Positions 7,240-14,292 of a stretch of 41,964 nucleotides of DNA are shown here, one piece after another; positions within the stretch are counted from its first letter, which is position 1; the number at the start of each line of letters is the position of its first letter. A model generated the notes under the pieces. The model searched no databases. It was not told the DNA's origin and saw only the letters and a program-made list of their open reading frames with translations. Made by a program: the position numbers and the translations under genes. The stretch is taken from contig CAYTZO010000004.1 in NCBI GenBank assembly GCA_964442525.1, forward strand, positions 1 to 41,964. Reading direction: 5' to 3'. This DNA is from CAYTZO01 sp964442525 (lineage in GTDB: Bacteria; Patescibacteriota; Microgenomatia; UBA10105; UBA927).

Positions 7240-7806
7240 ATGTCGAGAATCGGCAACGCACCCATTCAGGTTCCAAAAGATGTCACAATTACGGTGACAG
7301 GCAAAGGTGTGGTGGTCAACGGTCCAAAAGGAGAACTCTCAGAGAAGCTTCCGGAGGGCATTCACGCAACGCTTCGTAACGGGATGGTAGAGATATCTCG
7401 CAAAGGAGAAGACAAAAAGATGAAGTCGATTCACGGGTTTGTCCGGGCAAAGATCGCAGGGGACATTACCGGCGTATCCGTGGGATGGACCAAAACATTG
7501 GAACTTTCCGGCGTCGGGTATCGGGCAAACGTTGAGGGCGCCAATTTGGTTCTTACGATCGGGTTTTCTCATCCGGTGACCGTCACCCCTCCCCAGGGCA
7601 TTACCTTTTCGGTCAACGAAGGGAAAATTGTAGTTTCCGGTATCGACAAACATCTTGTGGGACAGGTCGCTGCAAATATCCGCGCAATGAAGAAACCCGA
7701 GCCATACAAGGGCAAGGGCATTAAATATGCTGGCGAGCACATCCGTAAAAAAGCAGGCAAAGCCGCCAAGGCTATAGGAGCAGGAGTCGGGGGAGCGGCA
7801 AAATAA
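7240..7806 (+). CDS. rplF: 50S ribosomal protein L6
   Basis: L6 lies near the sarcin-ricin loop and the factor-binding centre. I set the start at ATG 7240 (MSRIGNAPIQVPKDV), five bases after the rpsH stop, not at an ATG inside rpsH. This gives 188 residues. Two L6 repeats are present, and the second carries the signature PEPYKGKGIKYAGEHIRKKAGK. A short Gly/Ala-rich tail follows. Confidence 0.96.
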   Translation: MSRIGNAPIQVPKDVTITVTGKGVVVNGPKGELSEKLPEGIHATLRNGMVEISRKGEDKKMKSIHGFVRAKIAGDITGVSVGWTKTLELSGVGYRANVEGANLVLTIGFSHPVTVTPPQGITFSVNEGKIVVSGIDKHLVGQVAANIRAMKKPEPYKGKGIKYAGEHIRKKAGKAAKAIGAGVGGAAK

Positions 7807-7807
7807 T

Positions 7808-8137
7808 ATGAGTACAAAATTGCATCTAAAAAAGAAACGACAGGGACGGATCAGGGCAAAAATTTCCGGCACCGGCGACCGTCCCCGGCTTGCCGTGCAC
7901 CGGTCGGAAAGAAGACTTAATGCGCAGATAATTGATGATAGCAAGGGCGTAACCATTGTGGCAAAATCAATTGATGGAACGAATCTTGCCGCAGGAAAAA
8001 CGCTCGGAGCGGAAATTACGGCTCTTTGCAAAAAAAAGGGCATTAAGAAAGTTGTGTTTGATCGGGGAGGGAACCGATACCACGGCGTTATTAAAACGCT
8101 GGCAGATACTCTGCGAGAAGGAGGAGTAACAATTTAG
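7808..8137 (+). CDS. rplR: 50S ribosomal protein L18
   Basis: L18 binds 5S rRNA together with L5. The 109-residue product has RIRAKISGTGDRPRLAVHRSERRLNAQIIDD and the C-terminal VVFDRGGNRYHGVIKTLADTLREGG, both family signatures. The length is slightly below 117-120. It is one base from rplF and three from rpsE. Confidence 0.96.
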   Translation: MSTKLHLKKKRQGRIRAKISGTGDRPRLAVHRSERRLNAQIIDDSKGVTIVAKSIDGTNLAAGKTLGAEITALCKKKGIKKVVFDRGGNRYHGVIKTLADTLREGGVTI

Positions 8138-8140
8138 CCT

Positions 8141-8623
8141 ATGGCGTACCAACAAAACCGTATACAGCGATTTCAGGGCGAGAGCGAGTTTGCCGAAAAA
8201 ATTGTTCAGGTCAACCGCGTTTCCAAAAAAACCAAGGGGGGAAATAAGATAGGATTTTCAGTGCTTGTGGTCGTTGGTGACCGCAAGGGTAAGGTTGGAG
8301 TTGGACTTGGCGGGGCACCGGAAGTTTCTTCTGCGGTGCGAAAAGCGGTCGCCTATGCCAAGCGTCACCTTCTAACTGTTCCTATGCGCAAGACGACTAT
8401 CCCGCATGAAGTTCGCGTGAAGCGCGGCGCGGCACAGGTTCTTCTCAAGCCCGCACCTCCGGGAACCGGGGTTATCGCAGGCGGTGCGGTCCGCGCGGTC
8501 GTTGAAGCGGCAGGCATCCGTGACATCGTATCAAAGATTTTAGGCAGCAAAAACCAGGCATCCAATGTATATGCAACGCTTGAAGCACTCAAAAAATTTA
8601 AAGTAAAAAAGGTGGCGAAATAA
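8141..8623 (+). CDS. rpsE: 30S ribosomal protein S5
   Basis: S5 takes part in decoding fidelity and the mRNA entry channel. The 160-residue sequence contains the double-stranded-RNA-binding N-domain (VQVNRVSKKTKGGNKIGFSV, VVGDRKGKVGVGLGGAPEV). The C-domain has LLKPAPPGTGVIAGGAVRAV, then GIRDIVSKILGSKNQASNV. It is normal. In most bacteria rpmD (L30) would come next. Here rplO starts 3 bases later, so rpmD is absent from this site. Confidence 0.97.
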   Translation: MAYQQNRIQRFQGESEFAEKIVQVNRVSKKTKGGNKIGFSVLVVVGDRKGKVGVGLGGAPEVSSAVRKAVAYAKRHLLTVPMRKTTIPHEVRVKRGAAQVLLKPAPPGTGVIAGGAVRAVVEAAGIRDIVSKILGSKNQASNVYATLEALKKFKVKKVAK

Positions 8624-8626
8624 TCT

Positions 8627-9058
8627 ATGGACATAGGTAACCTTCCGGCTATTATTGAACGATCGAAAAAGCGGCTTGGTCGCGGTCACGGATCAGGAAA
8701 GGTGAAAACCTCCGGCCGGGGAACCAAAGGACAGAAGGCGCGGGACTCCATGAAAGCGGGGTTTGAGGGCGGCCAACTCCCCATGATTAAGCGTCTTCCG
8801 CTTCTTCGCGGCAAAGCAAGAAACAAGAGTCATATGCCGAAAGCATATCCTCTGGCAGCAGATATGCTTGCGACACTTCCCCCTGGCAGCGACGTGACAT
8901 TGGAGACGCTGAAAAAATATCATATGATAGGTCGTGACGTGTCACGCGTAAAAATTCTTGGCGGTGAACCCATTTCGGTTAAATTAACCGTACATCTGCC
9001 TTGCTCAAAATCTGCCCGGGCGGCTATTGAAAAAGCAGGCGGGACTGTAGTGGTATGA
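8627..9058 (+). CDS. rplO: 50S ribosomal protein L15
   Basis: L15 is a late 50S assembly protein with an extended N-terminal arm. The sequence has KRLGRGHGSGKVKTSGRGTKGQKAR (in pieces), GFEGGQLPMIKRLPLLRG and the C-terminal VHLPCSKSARAAIEKAGGTVVV. The 143 residues are normal. It follows rpsE directly, with no L30 gene between. Its stop overlaps the secY start (ATGA). Confidence 0.96.
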   Translation: MDIGNLPAIIERSKKRLGRGHGSGKVKTSGRGTKGQKARDSMKAGFEGGQLPMIKRLPLLRGKARNKSHMPKAYPLAADMLATLPPGSDVTLETLKKYHMIGRDVSRVKILGGEPISVKLTVHLPCSKSARAAIEKAGGTVVV

Positions 9059-10344
9059 ATCAATTGCTTTCACCTATTATTAACAGCTGGAAAACTCCAG
9101 AACTCCGCCGTAAAATACTCATTACCGCTTTTATTTTTGTTGTCTTTAGAATATTTGCTCACATCCCAATCCCTGGTGTTGATACGGAGAAATTGAGAGC
9201 ACTATTTGCTCAGAATCAATTTTTGGGCCTGCTGGATGTATTCTCCGGCGGCACGCTTGTCAATTTTTCCGTCATGGCGCTCGGACTCAATCCCTATATT
9301 AACGCATCGATTATTCTGCAGCTTTTGACGATCGTATTTCCCAAGCTTGAAGAATTGTCCAAAGAAGGAGAGTACGGCAGAGAAAAGATTAATCAGTACA
9401 CGCGGTTTTTAACGGTGCCACTGAGTGCGGTCCAGTCCATTGGCATGTTTGTGCTTCTCAAAAACCAAGGCATTATTTCAGCAGCGAGTCCTTTGACGCT
9501 GCTTTCTATAATTCTGACGATGACGGCCGGGACGATTCTTGTCATGTGGTTTGGGGAACTCATTACCGAGTACGGGATAGGCAATGGTATTTCTCTGTTG
9601 ATTTTTGCCGGGATCGTTGGGAGAATTCCCGTGGCGTTCGGCCAAACCGCGACGGTATTTAGCGCCGAGAATGCGACGAATCTTGGCATCTTTTTAATTA
9701 TTGCCGTTATCGTCATCGCAGCAACCGTATTTATTAACGAAGCGGTAAGGAGAATTAGCGTTCACTATGCACGGCGCATCCGCGGGAATAAACTCTACGG
9801 CGGACAGACATCATACCTGCCGCTTCGGGTAAATCAGGCAGGAGTTATTCCCATTATATTTGCCGTATCACTTGTGCTTCTTCCCTCTCTCGTCGGAGGA
9901 TTTTTGTCACAATCACACAACGGCACGCTCATGGGGACAGGAAGATTTTTAACCGCATTGTTTAATCCCAACAAGTTTTCTTACAATCTCATTTATTTCA
10001 TTTTGGTTATTGGCTTTACCTTTTTTTACACCGCCATCACATTTAACCCCACCAAGATTGCCGGAGAAATTCAGAAATACGGCGGGTTTATCCCCGGCAT
10101 TCGGCCGGGAGCTCCCACCGCGTCGTATCTCAATTACATTCTTACGCGTATTACCCTTGCCGGCGCCTTGTTTTTGGGAGTTATAGCAATTTTCCCCTCT
10201 CTTGCCAGAGGAGCAACCGGCGTTTCGACGCTTCTTATCGGAGGAACGAGTGTCCTTATCGTCGTTTCCGTGGTCCTTGAGACGGTTAAAGCGCTTGAAG
10301 CGCAGTTGGTTATGAGAAATTACGAAGGATTTTTAAAAGAATGA
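9055..10344 (+). CDS. secY: Protein translocase subunit SecY
   Basis: SecY is the channel of the SecYEG translocon. The 429-residue product starts at the canonical SecY N-terminus (...SWKTPELRRKILITAFIFVVFR). It has about ten hydrophobic membrane segments, the plug/TM2 region with FSGGTLVNFSVMALGLNPYI, the cytosolic SIILQLLTIVFPKLEELSKEG loop, and the QKYGGFIPGIRPGAPTASYL loop. It overlaps rplO by 4 bases. It ends in TGA, which helps show that TGA is a stop in this genome. SecD and SecF are encoded at 35183-37395 in the same window. Confidence 0.97.
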   Translation: MNQLLSPIINSWKTPELRRKILITAFIFVVFRIFAHIPIPGVDTEKLRALFAQNQFLGLLDVFSGGTLVNFSVMALGLNPYINASIILQLLTIVFPKLEELSKEGEYGREKINQYTRFLTVPLSAVQSIGMFVLLKNQGIISAASPLTLLSIILTMTAGTILVMWFGELITEYGIGNGISLLIFAGIVGRIPVAFGQTATVFSAENATNLGIFLIIAVIVIAATVFINEAVRRISVHYARRIRGNKLYGGQTSYLPLRVNQAGVIPIIFAVSLVLLPSLVGGFLSQSHNGTLMGTGRFLTALFNPNKFSYNLIYFILVIGFTFFYTAITFNPTKIAGEIQKYGGFIPGIRPGAPTASYLNYILTRITLAGALFLGVIAIFPSLARGATGVSTLLIGGTSVLIVVSVVLETVKALEAQLVMRNYEGFLKE

Positions 10345-10402
10345 CCAATGATAAACGCTAAATGACCAAGAGAGCTTTTCATATTTAGCATTTATCATTT
10401 GG
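10345..10402 (+). repeat. Long imperfect hairpin between secY and adk
   Basis: The left arm (10345-10363) and right arm (10383-10402) pair over about 19 bp with one mismatch and one bulged base, around a 19-base loop. A second partial copy of the right-arm motif (CATTTAGCAT) follows at 10403-10412. The sequence is built of TTTAGCATTTATCATTTGG-like units. There is no T-run, so it resembles a small dispersed intergenic repeat more than a terminator. Confidence 0.55.
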
Positions 10403-10418
10403 CATTTAGCATGATTGT

Positions 10419-10994
10419 ATGCATATTGTATTGTTCGGTCCGGAAGGTTCTGGAAAAGGAACGCAGGCAAAGCTCTTAAGTGATGCTCTGAAGCTTCCCA
10501 TTCTCACGTCAGGTGATTTAGTTCGCGACGCCGCCGCAAATGACAAGGGCATTATTGGAGAAGTATGCCGTCAGGCGCTTGCAGAGGGGAAATATGTTGC
10601 CGACAGCGAGATGTTTGTGCTTTGGAAGTGGCGGCTCAAGGACGAAGATGCAAAAGGCGGATGGATCATGGACGGATTCCCGAGAAACGTTGACCAGGCA
10701 GAATTTTTGGATGACAAAATTGACAAGTATGGCTATAAGATTGAAAAAGTTTTTTATTTGGGTCTTCCGGAGGAAGAATCATATAAACGGCTTATTGCGC
10801 GAAGAAGGCCTCTTCATCCGGGAAGCACTGAGCTTCACGATTCGCCGGAACGCATTAAACAGCGTTTAGCAATCTATAAAGAGGGAGAAGAGGCAGTGCT
10901 TAGGTATTACCGTCAAAAAGGGATACTGGTTACCATCAATGCCAACGGATCGGTAGAAGAGGTTTATAGAGAGATCATGTCTCACATTCAATGA
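10419..10994 (+). CDS. adk: Adenylate kinase (short-lid form)
   Basis: Adenylate kinase interconverts ATP+AMP and 2 ADP. The P-loop is GPEGSGKGT (residues 7-15). The AMP-binding part has TSGDLVRDAA (30-39) and DGFPRN (85-90). The lid is very short: residues 128-143 (ARRRPLHPGSTELHDSP) replace both the zinc-type lid and the usual DD..E.I segment, giving 191 residues. adk next to secY is the classical spc arrangement. A start at ATG 10419 places the P-loop normally. It overlaps the next kinase gene by 4 bases. A UMP/CMP-type specificity cannot be excluded from sequence alone. Confidence 0.88.
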   Translation: MHIVLFGPEGSGKGTQAKLLSDALKLPILTSGDLVRDAAANDKGIIGEVCRQALAEGKYVADSEMFVLWKWRLKDEDAKGGWIMDGFPRNVDQAEFLDDKIDKYGYKIEKVFYLGLPEEESYKRLIARRRPLHPGSTELHDSPERIKQRLAIYKEGEEAVLRYYRQKGILVTINANGSVEEVYREIMSHIQ

Positions 10995-11542
10995 ATACGG
11001 TTCGGGTGGTCGCCATCGTCGGTATGCCGGGTGCAGGGAAAAGCATGGCAGCGGATTTTTTCCGCCAAAAGGGACTTATGGTGCTCCGGTTTGGCGATGC
11101 GGTTGAACGAGCGCTCAAAGAGTCGGGCAAAGAGGTAAATGAAGCAAATGAACGGTGGTACCGAGAGAAACTTCGCCACGATCTTGGCATGGCGGCAATG
11201 GCAATCAAAATTGAGCCGAGGATTGTTGAGGCCTCGCAAAAAAATATGATCATTATCCTGGATGGACTCTACAGTTGGGAAGAATATCTGTATCTGAAAC
11301 AAAAATTTCCGGGTCTGTTGCTTCTGTGCATCTTTGCGCCCCCCAACGTGCGTTACGAGCGCCTCAACGCGCGGCCAGTTCGGCGTCTTAGCCCGGAAGA
11401 AGCGGAAGGCCGCGATTTTGCCGAGATAGAACATCTGAATAAAGGCGGTCCGATTGCCCGGGCTGATTACCTTATCAAAAATGAGTCCACTCTCCAGGCG
11501 CTTCAAGAAAATCTGGAGAAATTTTACGCTACGTTGGCATGA
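10991..11542 (+). CDS. P-loop nucleotide kinase-like protein (dephospho-CoA kinase/UPF0200-like)
   Basis: This 183-residue protein has a P-loop GMPGAGKS (residues 11-18) after a hydrophobic strand, a basic lid-like ARPVRRLSPEEAEGRD segment, and DGLYSWEEYLYLK (from D91). The arrangement resembles the archaeal UPF0200 kinases and dephospho-CoA kinase, where DG(I/L).S..E follows the third strand. The substrate is unknown. It overlaps adk by ATGA and map by 4 bases, so it is co-translated with them. Related P-loop kinases are known in archaea. The position between adk and map suggests a housekeeping nucleotide function (inference). Confidence 0.65.
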   Translation: MNTVRVVAIVGMPGAGKSMAADFFRQKGLMVLRFGDAVERALKESGKEVNEANERWYREKLRHDLGMAAMAIKIEPRIVEASQKNMIIILDGLYSWEEYLYLKQKFPGLLLLCIFAPPNVRYERLNARPVRRLSPEEAEGRDFAEIEHLNKGGPIARADYLIKNESTLQALQENLEKFYATLA

Positions 11543-12300
11543 CTCCAAAAACAACCGTAGAGCTTCGGGCAATGAAAGAAGGCGGCAGCAAATTAGCCTC
11601 GGTGCTCCAAGCGCTTCTTACTGCGTCAAAGCCGGGAGTTTCTCTGGTTACACTCGAAAGCCGAGCAATTGAGCTTATCAAAAAAACAGGCGGCACGCCT
11701 TCTTTTCAGACCGTACAGGGATACCAATGGGCGACGTGTCTGTGCGTGAACGAAGTCGTCGTCCACGGGATCCCCTCTTCCTACAAGCTTCGGGAGGCAG
11801 ATGTGCTTACGGTAGATGTCGGACTCCTCTATAAAGGCCTGCATACGGATACGGCATGGACAAAAATAGTTGAAAGTGCGCATACGCCAGCGGATCCGCA
11901 AAAAGAACGGTTCCTTAGGGTTGGGCAAGAAGCCTTATGGAAGGGCATAGATCAGGCGCAGCCGGGCAATCGTGTCGGGGATATATCCAAAACCATTCAG
12001 ATGATTATTGAAGGGGCAGGATATAGCATTGTCCGTAGTCTCGTCGGCCACGGGGTAGGAAAAGAGCTTCACGAGGATCCGCAAATACCAGGATTTCTGA
12101 AGGGATCATCAGAAAATACTCCTCTCTTGGTGCCGGGTGAGACGGTTGCCATTGAGGTGATTTATGCCATGGGCCGGGGTGATGTGGTCTATGAAAATGA
12201 CGATGGTTGGTCTATTGCGACCCGTGACCGGTCGCTTTCAGCTGTTTTTGAACACACAATCGAAATTACAGAAGGAAAGCCTATTGTATTGACCAAATAG
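11539..12300 (+). CDS. map: Methionine aminopeptidase, type I
   Basis: MetAP removes the initiator Met from nascent chains. The metal ligands can be aligned: D93 (TVDVG), D104 (HTDTAWT), H171 (GHGVGKELHEDP), E206 and E238 (EHTIEITEG). The substrate-binding H76 is in VVHGIP. The total is 253 residues, without the N-terminal zinc finger of eukaryotic type I. The usual IEPM motif around the fourth ligand reads AIEVIYAMG, so the Pro after E206 is lost. The gene overlaps the upstream kinase by 4 bases. The infA promoter begins within its last codons. Confidence 0.93.
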   Translation: MTPKTTVELRAMKEGGSKLASVLQALLTASKPGVSLVTLESRAIELIKKTGGTPSFQTVQGYQWATCLCVNEVVVHGIPSSYKLREADVLTVDVGLLYKGLHTDTAWTKIVESAHTPADPQKERFLRVGQEALWKGIDQAQPGNRVGDISKTIQMIIEGAGYSIVRSLVGHGVGKELHEDPQIPGFLKGSSENTPLLVPGETVAIEVIYAMGRGDVVYENDDGWSIATRDRSLSAVFEHTIEITEGKPIVLTK

Positions 12301-12317
12301 GGTTGATACGGTACAAT
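12289..12317 (+). promoter_or_regulatory. Promoter for infA-rpmJ-rpsM operon
   Basis: TTGACC (12289-12294), a 17-base spacer and TACAAT (12312-12317) form a near-consensus sigma-70 promoter overlapping the end of map. The start of transcription would be near 12324, only about 8 bases before a strong terminator hairpin. This is one of the best promoter matches in the window. Confidence 0.7.
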
Positions 12318-12331
12318 ATGTCTACTTCGAT

Positions 12332-12374
12332 CGGGGTTTCCCGCTCAGGCGGGAAAGAGCCCCGTAGTTTTTTT
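12332..12374 (+). terminator. Strong intrinsic terminator / attenuator in the infA leader
   Basis: Two stacked stems (5 bp, 12332-12336 with 12360-12364; 8 bp, 12337-12344 with 12349-12356) are separated by a 3-base bulge and capped by a TCAG loop. They are followed by seven Ts (12368-12374). It is the clearest rho-independent terminator of the ribosomal run. It ends map-side transcripts but also lies inside the leader from the promoter at 12289, 20 bases before the infA start. Confidence 0.8.
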
Positions 12375-12393
12375 CGTGCAATAAATAAAATGT

Positions 12394-12612
12394 ATGGCAC
12401 ACCAGGGAAATATAGAAATCGAAGGGGTAGTAACAGAATGTTTACCAAATACATTGTTTCGCGTGAAATTGCCCAATGGCAAGATCGTCCTTTGTCATCT
12501 TTCAGGGAAGATGCGGCTCAATTTTATCCGCATTATGCCCGGAGATAGGGTGCGGATTGAAATGACGCCATATGACCCGACAAAGGGAAGAATTACGTAC
12601 CGGATGAAGTAA
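12394..12612 (+). CDS. infA: Translation initiation factor IF-1
   Basis: IF-1 is an S1-like OB-fold protein that blocks the A-site during initiation. The 72-residue product has IEIEGVVTECLPNTLFRVKL, NGKIVLCHLSGKMRLNFIRI and PGDRVRIEMTPYDPTKGRI, all family signatures. It starts 19 bases after the T-run of the leader terminator, and no clear SD is seen. It is the first gene of the infA-rpmJ-rpsM-rpsK-rpsD-rpoA transcript. Confidence 0.97.
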   Translation: MAHQGNIEIEGVVTECLPNTLFRVKLPNGKIVLCHLSGKMRLNFIRIMPGDRVRIEMTPYDPTKGRITYRMK

Positions 12613-12621
12613 GAGGTATAT

Positions 12622-12735
12622 ATGAAAGTTCGAGCAAGTATTCAACCAATGTGCCGCAAGTGTAAAATTGTCCGCCGAGGAGGACGGGTGTACGTCATTT
12701 GCGAAAATCCGAAGCATAAACAACGACAGGGATAA
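12622..12735 (+). CDS. rpmJ: 50S ribosomal protein L36
   Basis: This 37-residue protein (MKVRASIQPMCRKCKIVRR, then VYVICENPKHKQRQG) has the zinc ligands C11, C14, C27 and H32 of classical L36. It starts 9 bases after the infA stop with an AGAGG-like SD. L36 packs at the base of the L7/L12 stalk region. infA-rpmJ-rpsM is the standard order. Confidence 0.96.
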   Translation: MKVRASIQPMCRKCKIVRRGGRVYVICENPKHKQRQG

Positions 12736-12762
12736 TAAAAAAGGCCAGTTCATAGAAAAAAA

Positions 12763-13200
12763 ATGATAAGAATTGCAGGTGTAGATTTACCCGAAGAAAA
12801 AAGAGTCGATATTGCATTAACCTATCTCTATGGGATCGGGAGGTCTAATGTAGGACCAATTCTGCGGGAAGCAAATATCGAAGCAGGCCGAAGACTAAAA
12901 ACGCTTACGGAGGAAGAAATAAACAGAGTTTCAAAGCTTATTGAGAAGAAATATGTGGTTGAGGGAGACCTTCGAAGGTTTGTGCAAGACAATATTAAAC
13001 GTCTTACGGAAATCAGAAGTTACCGCGGCATCCGTCACGCCAGAAAACTGCCGGTCCGCGGCCAACGAACCCGCTCAAATGCCCGGACTAAACGGGGGAA
13101 ACGCATGACCGTCGGTGCTCTCAAGAAAGAAGATCGTACAAGAACGGAAGAAACCAAGACGGCAGCTCCTGCCTCAGAAGCGAAAGGGGAAAGCAAATAA
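12763..13200 (+). CDS. rpsM: 30S ribosomal protein S13
   Basis: S13 forms bridges to the 50S and contacts the P-site tRNA through its tail. The 145 residues include IRIAGVDLPEEKRVDIALTY, YGIGRSN, EGDLRR and RHARKLPVRGQRTRSNARTKRG. The normal protein ends soon after this. Here about 25 extra residues of mixed charge (KKEDRTRTEETK..., then E/A/S/K) follow, so the C-terminus is longer than the usual 120-125. rpsK follows 6 bases later. Confidence 0.96.
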   Translation: MIRIAGVDLPEEKRVDIALTYLYGIGRSNVGPILREANIEAGRRLKTLTEEEINRVSKLIEKKYVVEGDLRRFVQDNIKRLTEIRSYRGIRHARKLPVRGQRTRSNARTKRGKRMTVGALKKEDRTRTEETKTAAPASEAKGESK

Positions 13201-13206
13201 TCTATT

Positions 13207-13578
13207 ATGGCACCCACAAAAACAAAATCCATTGGTGAAAAGGGAAAAGTCTACATCACGGCGACGTTTAATAACACGCTCGTAACCATTACCGACATAG
13301 AGGGCAATACCGTGGGATGGGGATCGGCAGGGCTCGTCGGTTTTAAGGGCGCAAGGAAAGCGACGCCCTATGCGGCAACCAGCGCGGTTGAGGCAGTTGC
13401 ACGCAAAGCTCAGGCGCAGGGACTTCGTGAAGTAGAAGTGTACATAAAAGGACCGGGTGCCGGTCGGGATGCGGCGCTGCGCGCGCTCAAGGCAGTAGGG
13501 CTACGCATCATTCTCATTGCGGACGTGACCCCGCTTCCGCACAACGGCGTCCGACCGAAGAAAAAACGAAGAGTGTAA
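13207..13578 (+). CDS. rpsK: 30S ribosomal protein S11
   Basis: S11 lines the mRNA exit on the platform. The sequence has ATFNNTLVTITDIEGNTVGWGSAG, FKGARKATPYAA, EVYIKGPGAGRDAALRAL and the C-terminal DVTPLPHNGVRPKKKRRV, all standard. It has 123 residues. The gap to rpsD is a short AT-rich 27 bases with a 12-bp palindrome that may hold a weak internal promoter. Confidence 0.97.
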   Translation: MAPTKTKSIGEKGKVYITATFNNTLVTITDIEGNTVGWGSAGLVGFKGARKATPYAATSAVEAVARKAQAQGLREVEVYIKGPGAGRDAALRALKAVGLRIILIADVTPLPHNGVRPKKKRRV

Positions 13579-13605
13579 AAAGAATTTATAAATTTAATTT
13601 GTACT

Positions 13606-14226
13606 ATGGCACGATATACAGGACCAAGAAACAGACTGAGTAGGCGCGAGGGCGTTGATTTGGGACTGACAACCGTTGGTTCCAAATCTCATGCAGCCCT
13701 TCTGCGGCGGCTCAATATTCCGCCCGGACAACACGGCAGCCGTGGCCGACGGAAGGCCTCTGACTATGGACTGCAACTGCGGGAAAAGCAGAAGGTGAAG
13801 AGAATGTATGGGATATTGGAGCGGCAGTTTCGCCGATACTTTGAAAATGCCCGGAAGTGGCGGGGCAACACGGGAGAAAAACTTCTTGAATTTTTGGAAA
13901 GGAGACTAGATAACGTCGTCTATCGGCTGGGTTTTGTCCCCACTCGACAAGGGGCCAGACAACTCGTATCTCACGGTCACGTCCTCGTCAATGGCAAAAA
14001 AACTACCATTCCCTCTTTTCCCGTGTTTATCGGGATGGTAATTTCTCTAAAAACAAAGGCAATGGGTATTCCGGCAGTCAAACAAATGCTTGACGAGAAG
14101 ACATTCACGCCGCCTACGTGGTTGGAACGCAAAGGACCGGTAGGAAAAGTGGTTAGGCTTCCGGAACGAGGCGATGTGAAAGAGGACATTGGCGAACAGC
14201 TCATTGTAGAACATTATTCACGGTAG
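13606..14226 (+). CDS. rpsD: 30S ribosomal protein S4
   Basis: S4 nucleates the 16S 5' domain and forms the mRNA entry helicase with S3. The 206-residue product starts MARYTGPRNRLSRREG. It lacks the N-terminal zinc cysteines (C- form) and carries the S4 RNA-binding domain (RLDNVVYRLGFVPTRQGARQ, then LVSHGHVLVNGKK). The length is normal. In E. coli S4 represses the alpha operon. No such structure could be confirmed here. Confidence 0.97.
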   Translation: MARYTGPRNRLSRREGVDLGLTTVGSKSHAALLRRLNIPPGQHGSRGRRKASDYGLQLREKQKVKRMYGILERQFRRYFENARKWRGNTGEKLLEFLERRLDNVVYRLGFVPTRQGARQLVSHGHVLVNGKKTTIPSFPVFIGMVISLKTKAMGIPAVKQMLDEKTFTPPTWLERKGPVGKVVRLPERGDVKEDIGEQLIVEHYSR

Positions 14227-14292
14227 GGGCAGGGATGGAAAGCACGGGTTAGACAGGGTTAATCTTTGCTTGTTCATCTCTAGACAAAATAT

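Noticed and set aside
12303..12548. 81-codon + frame across the infA leader
   Set aside because: It runs through a terminator and overlaps infA out of frame.
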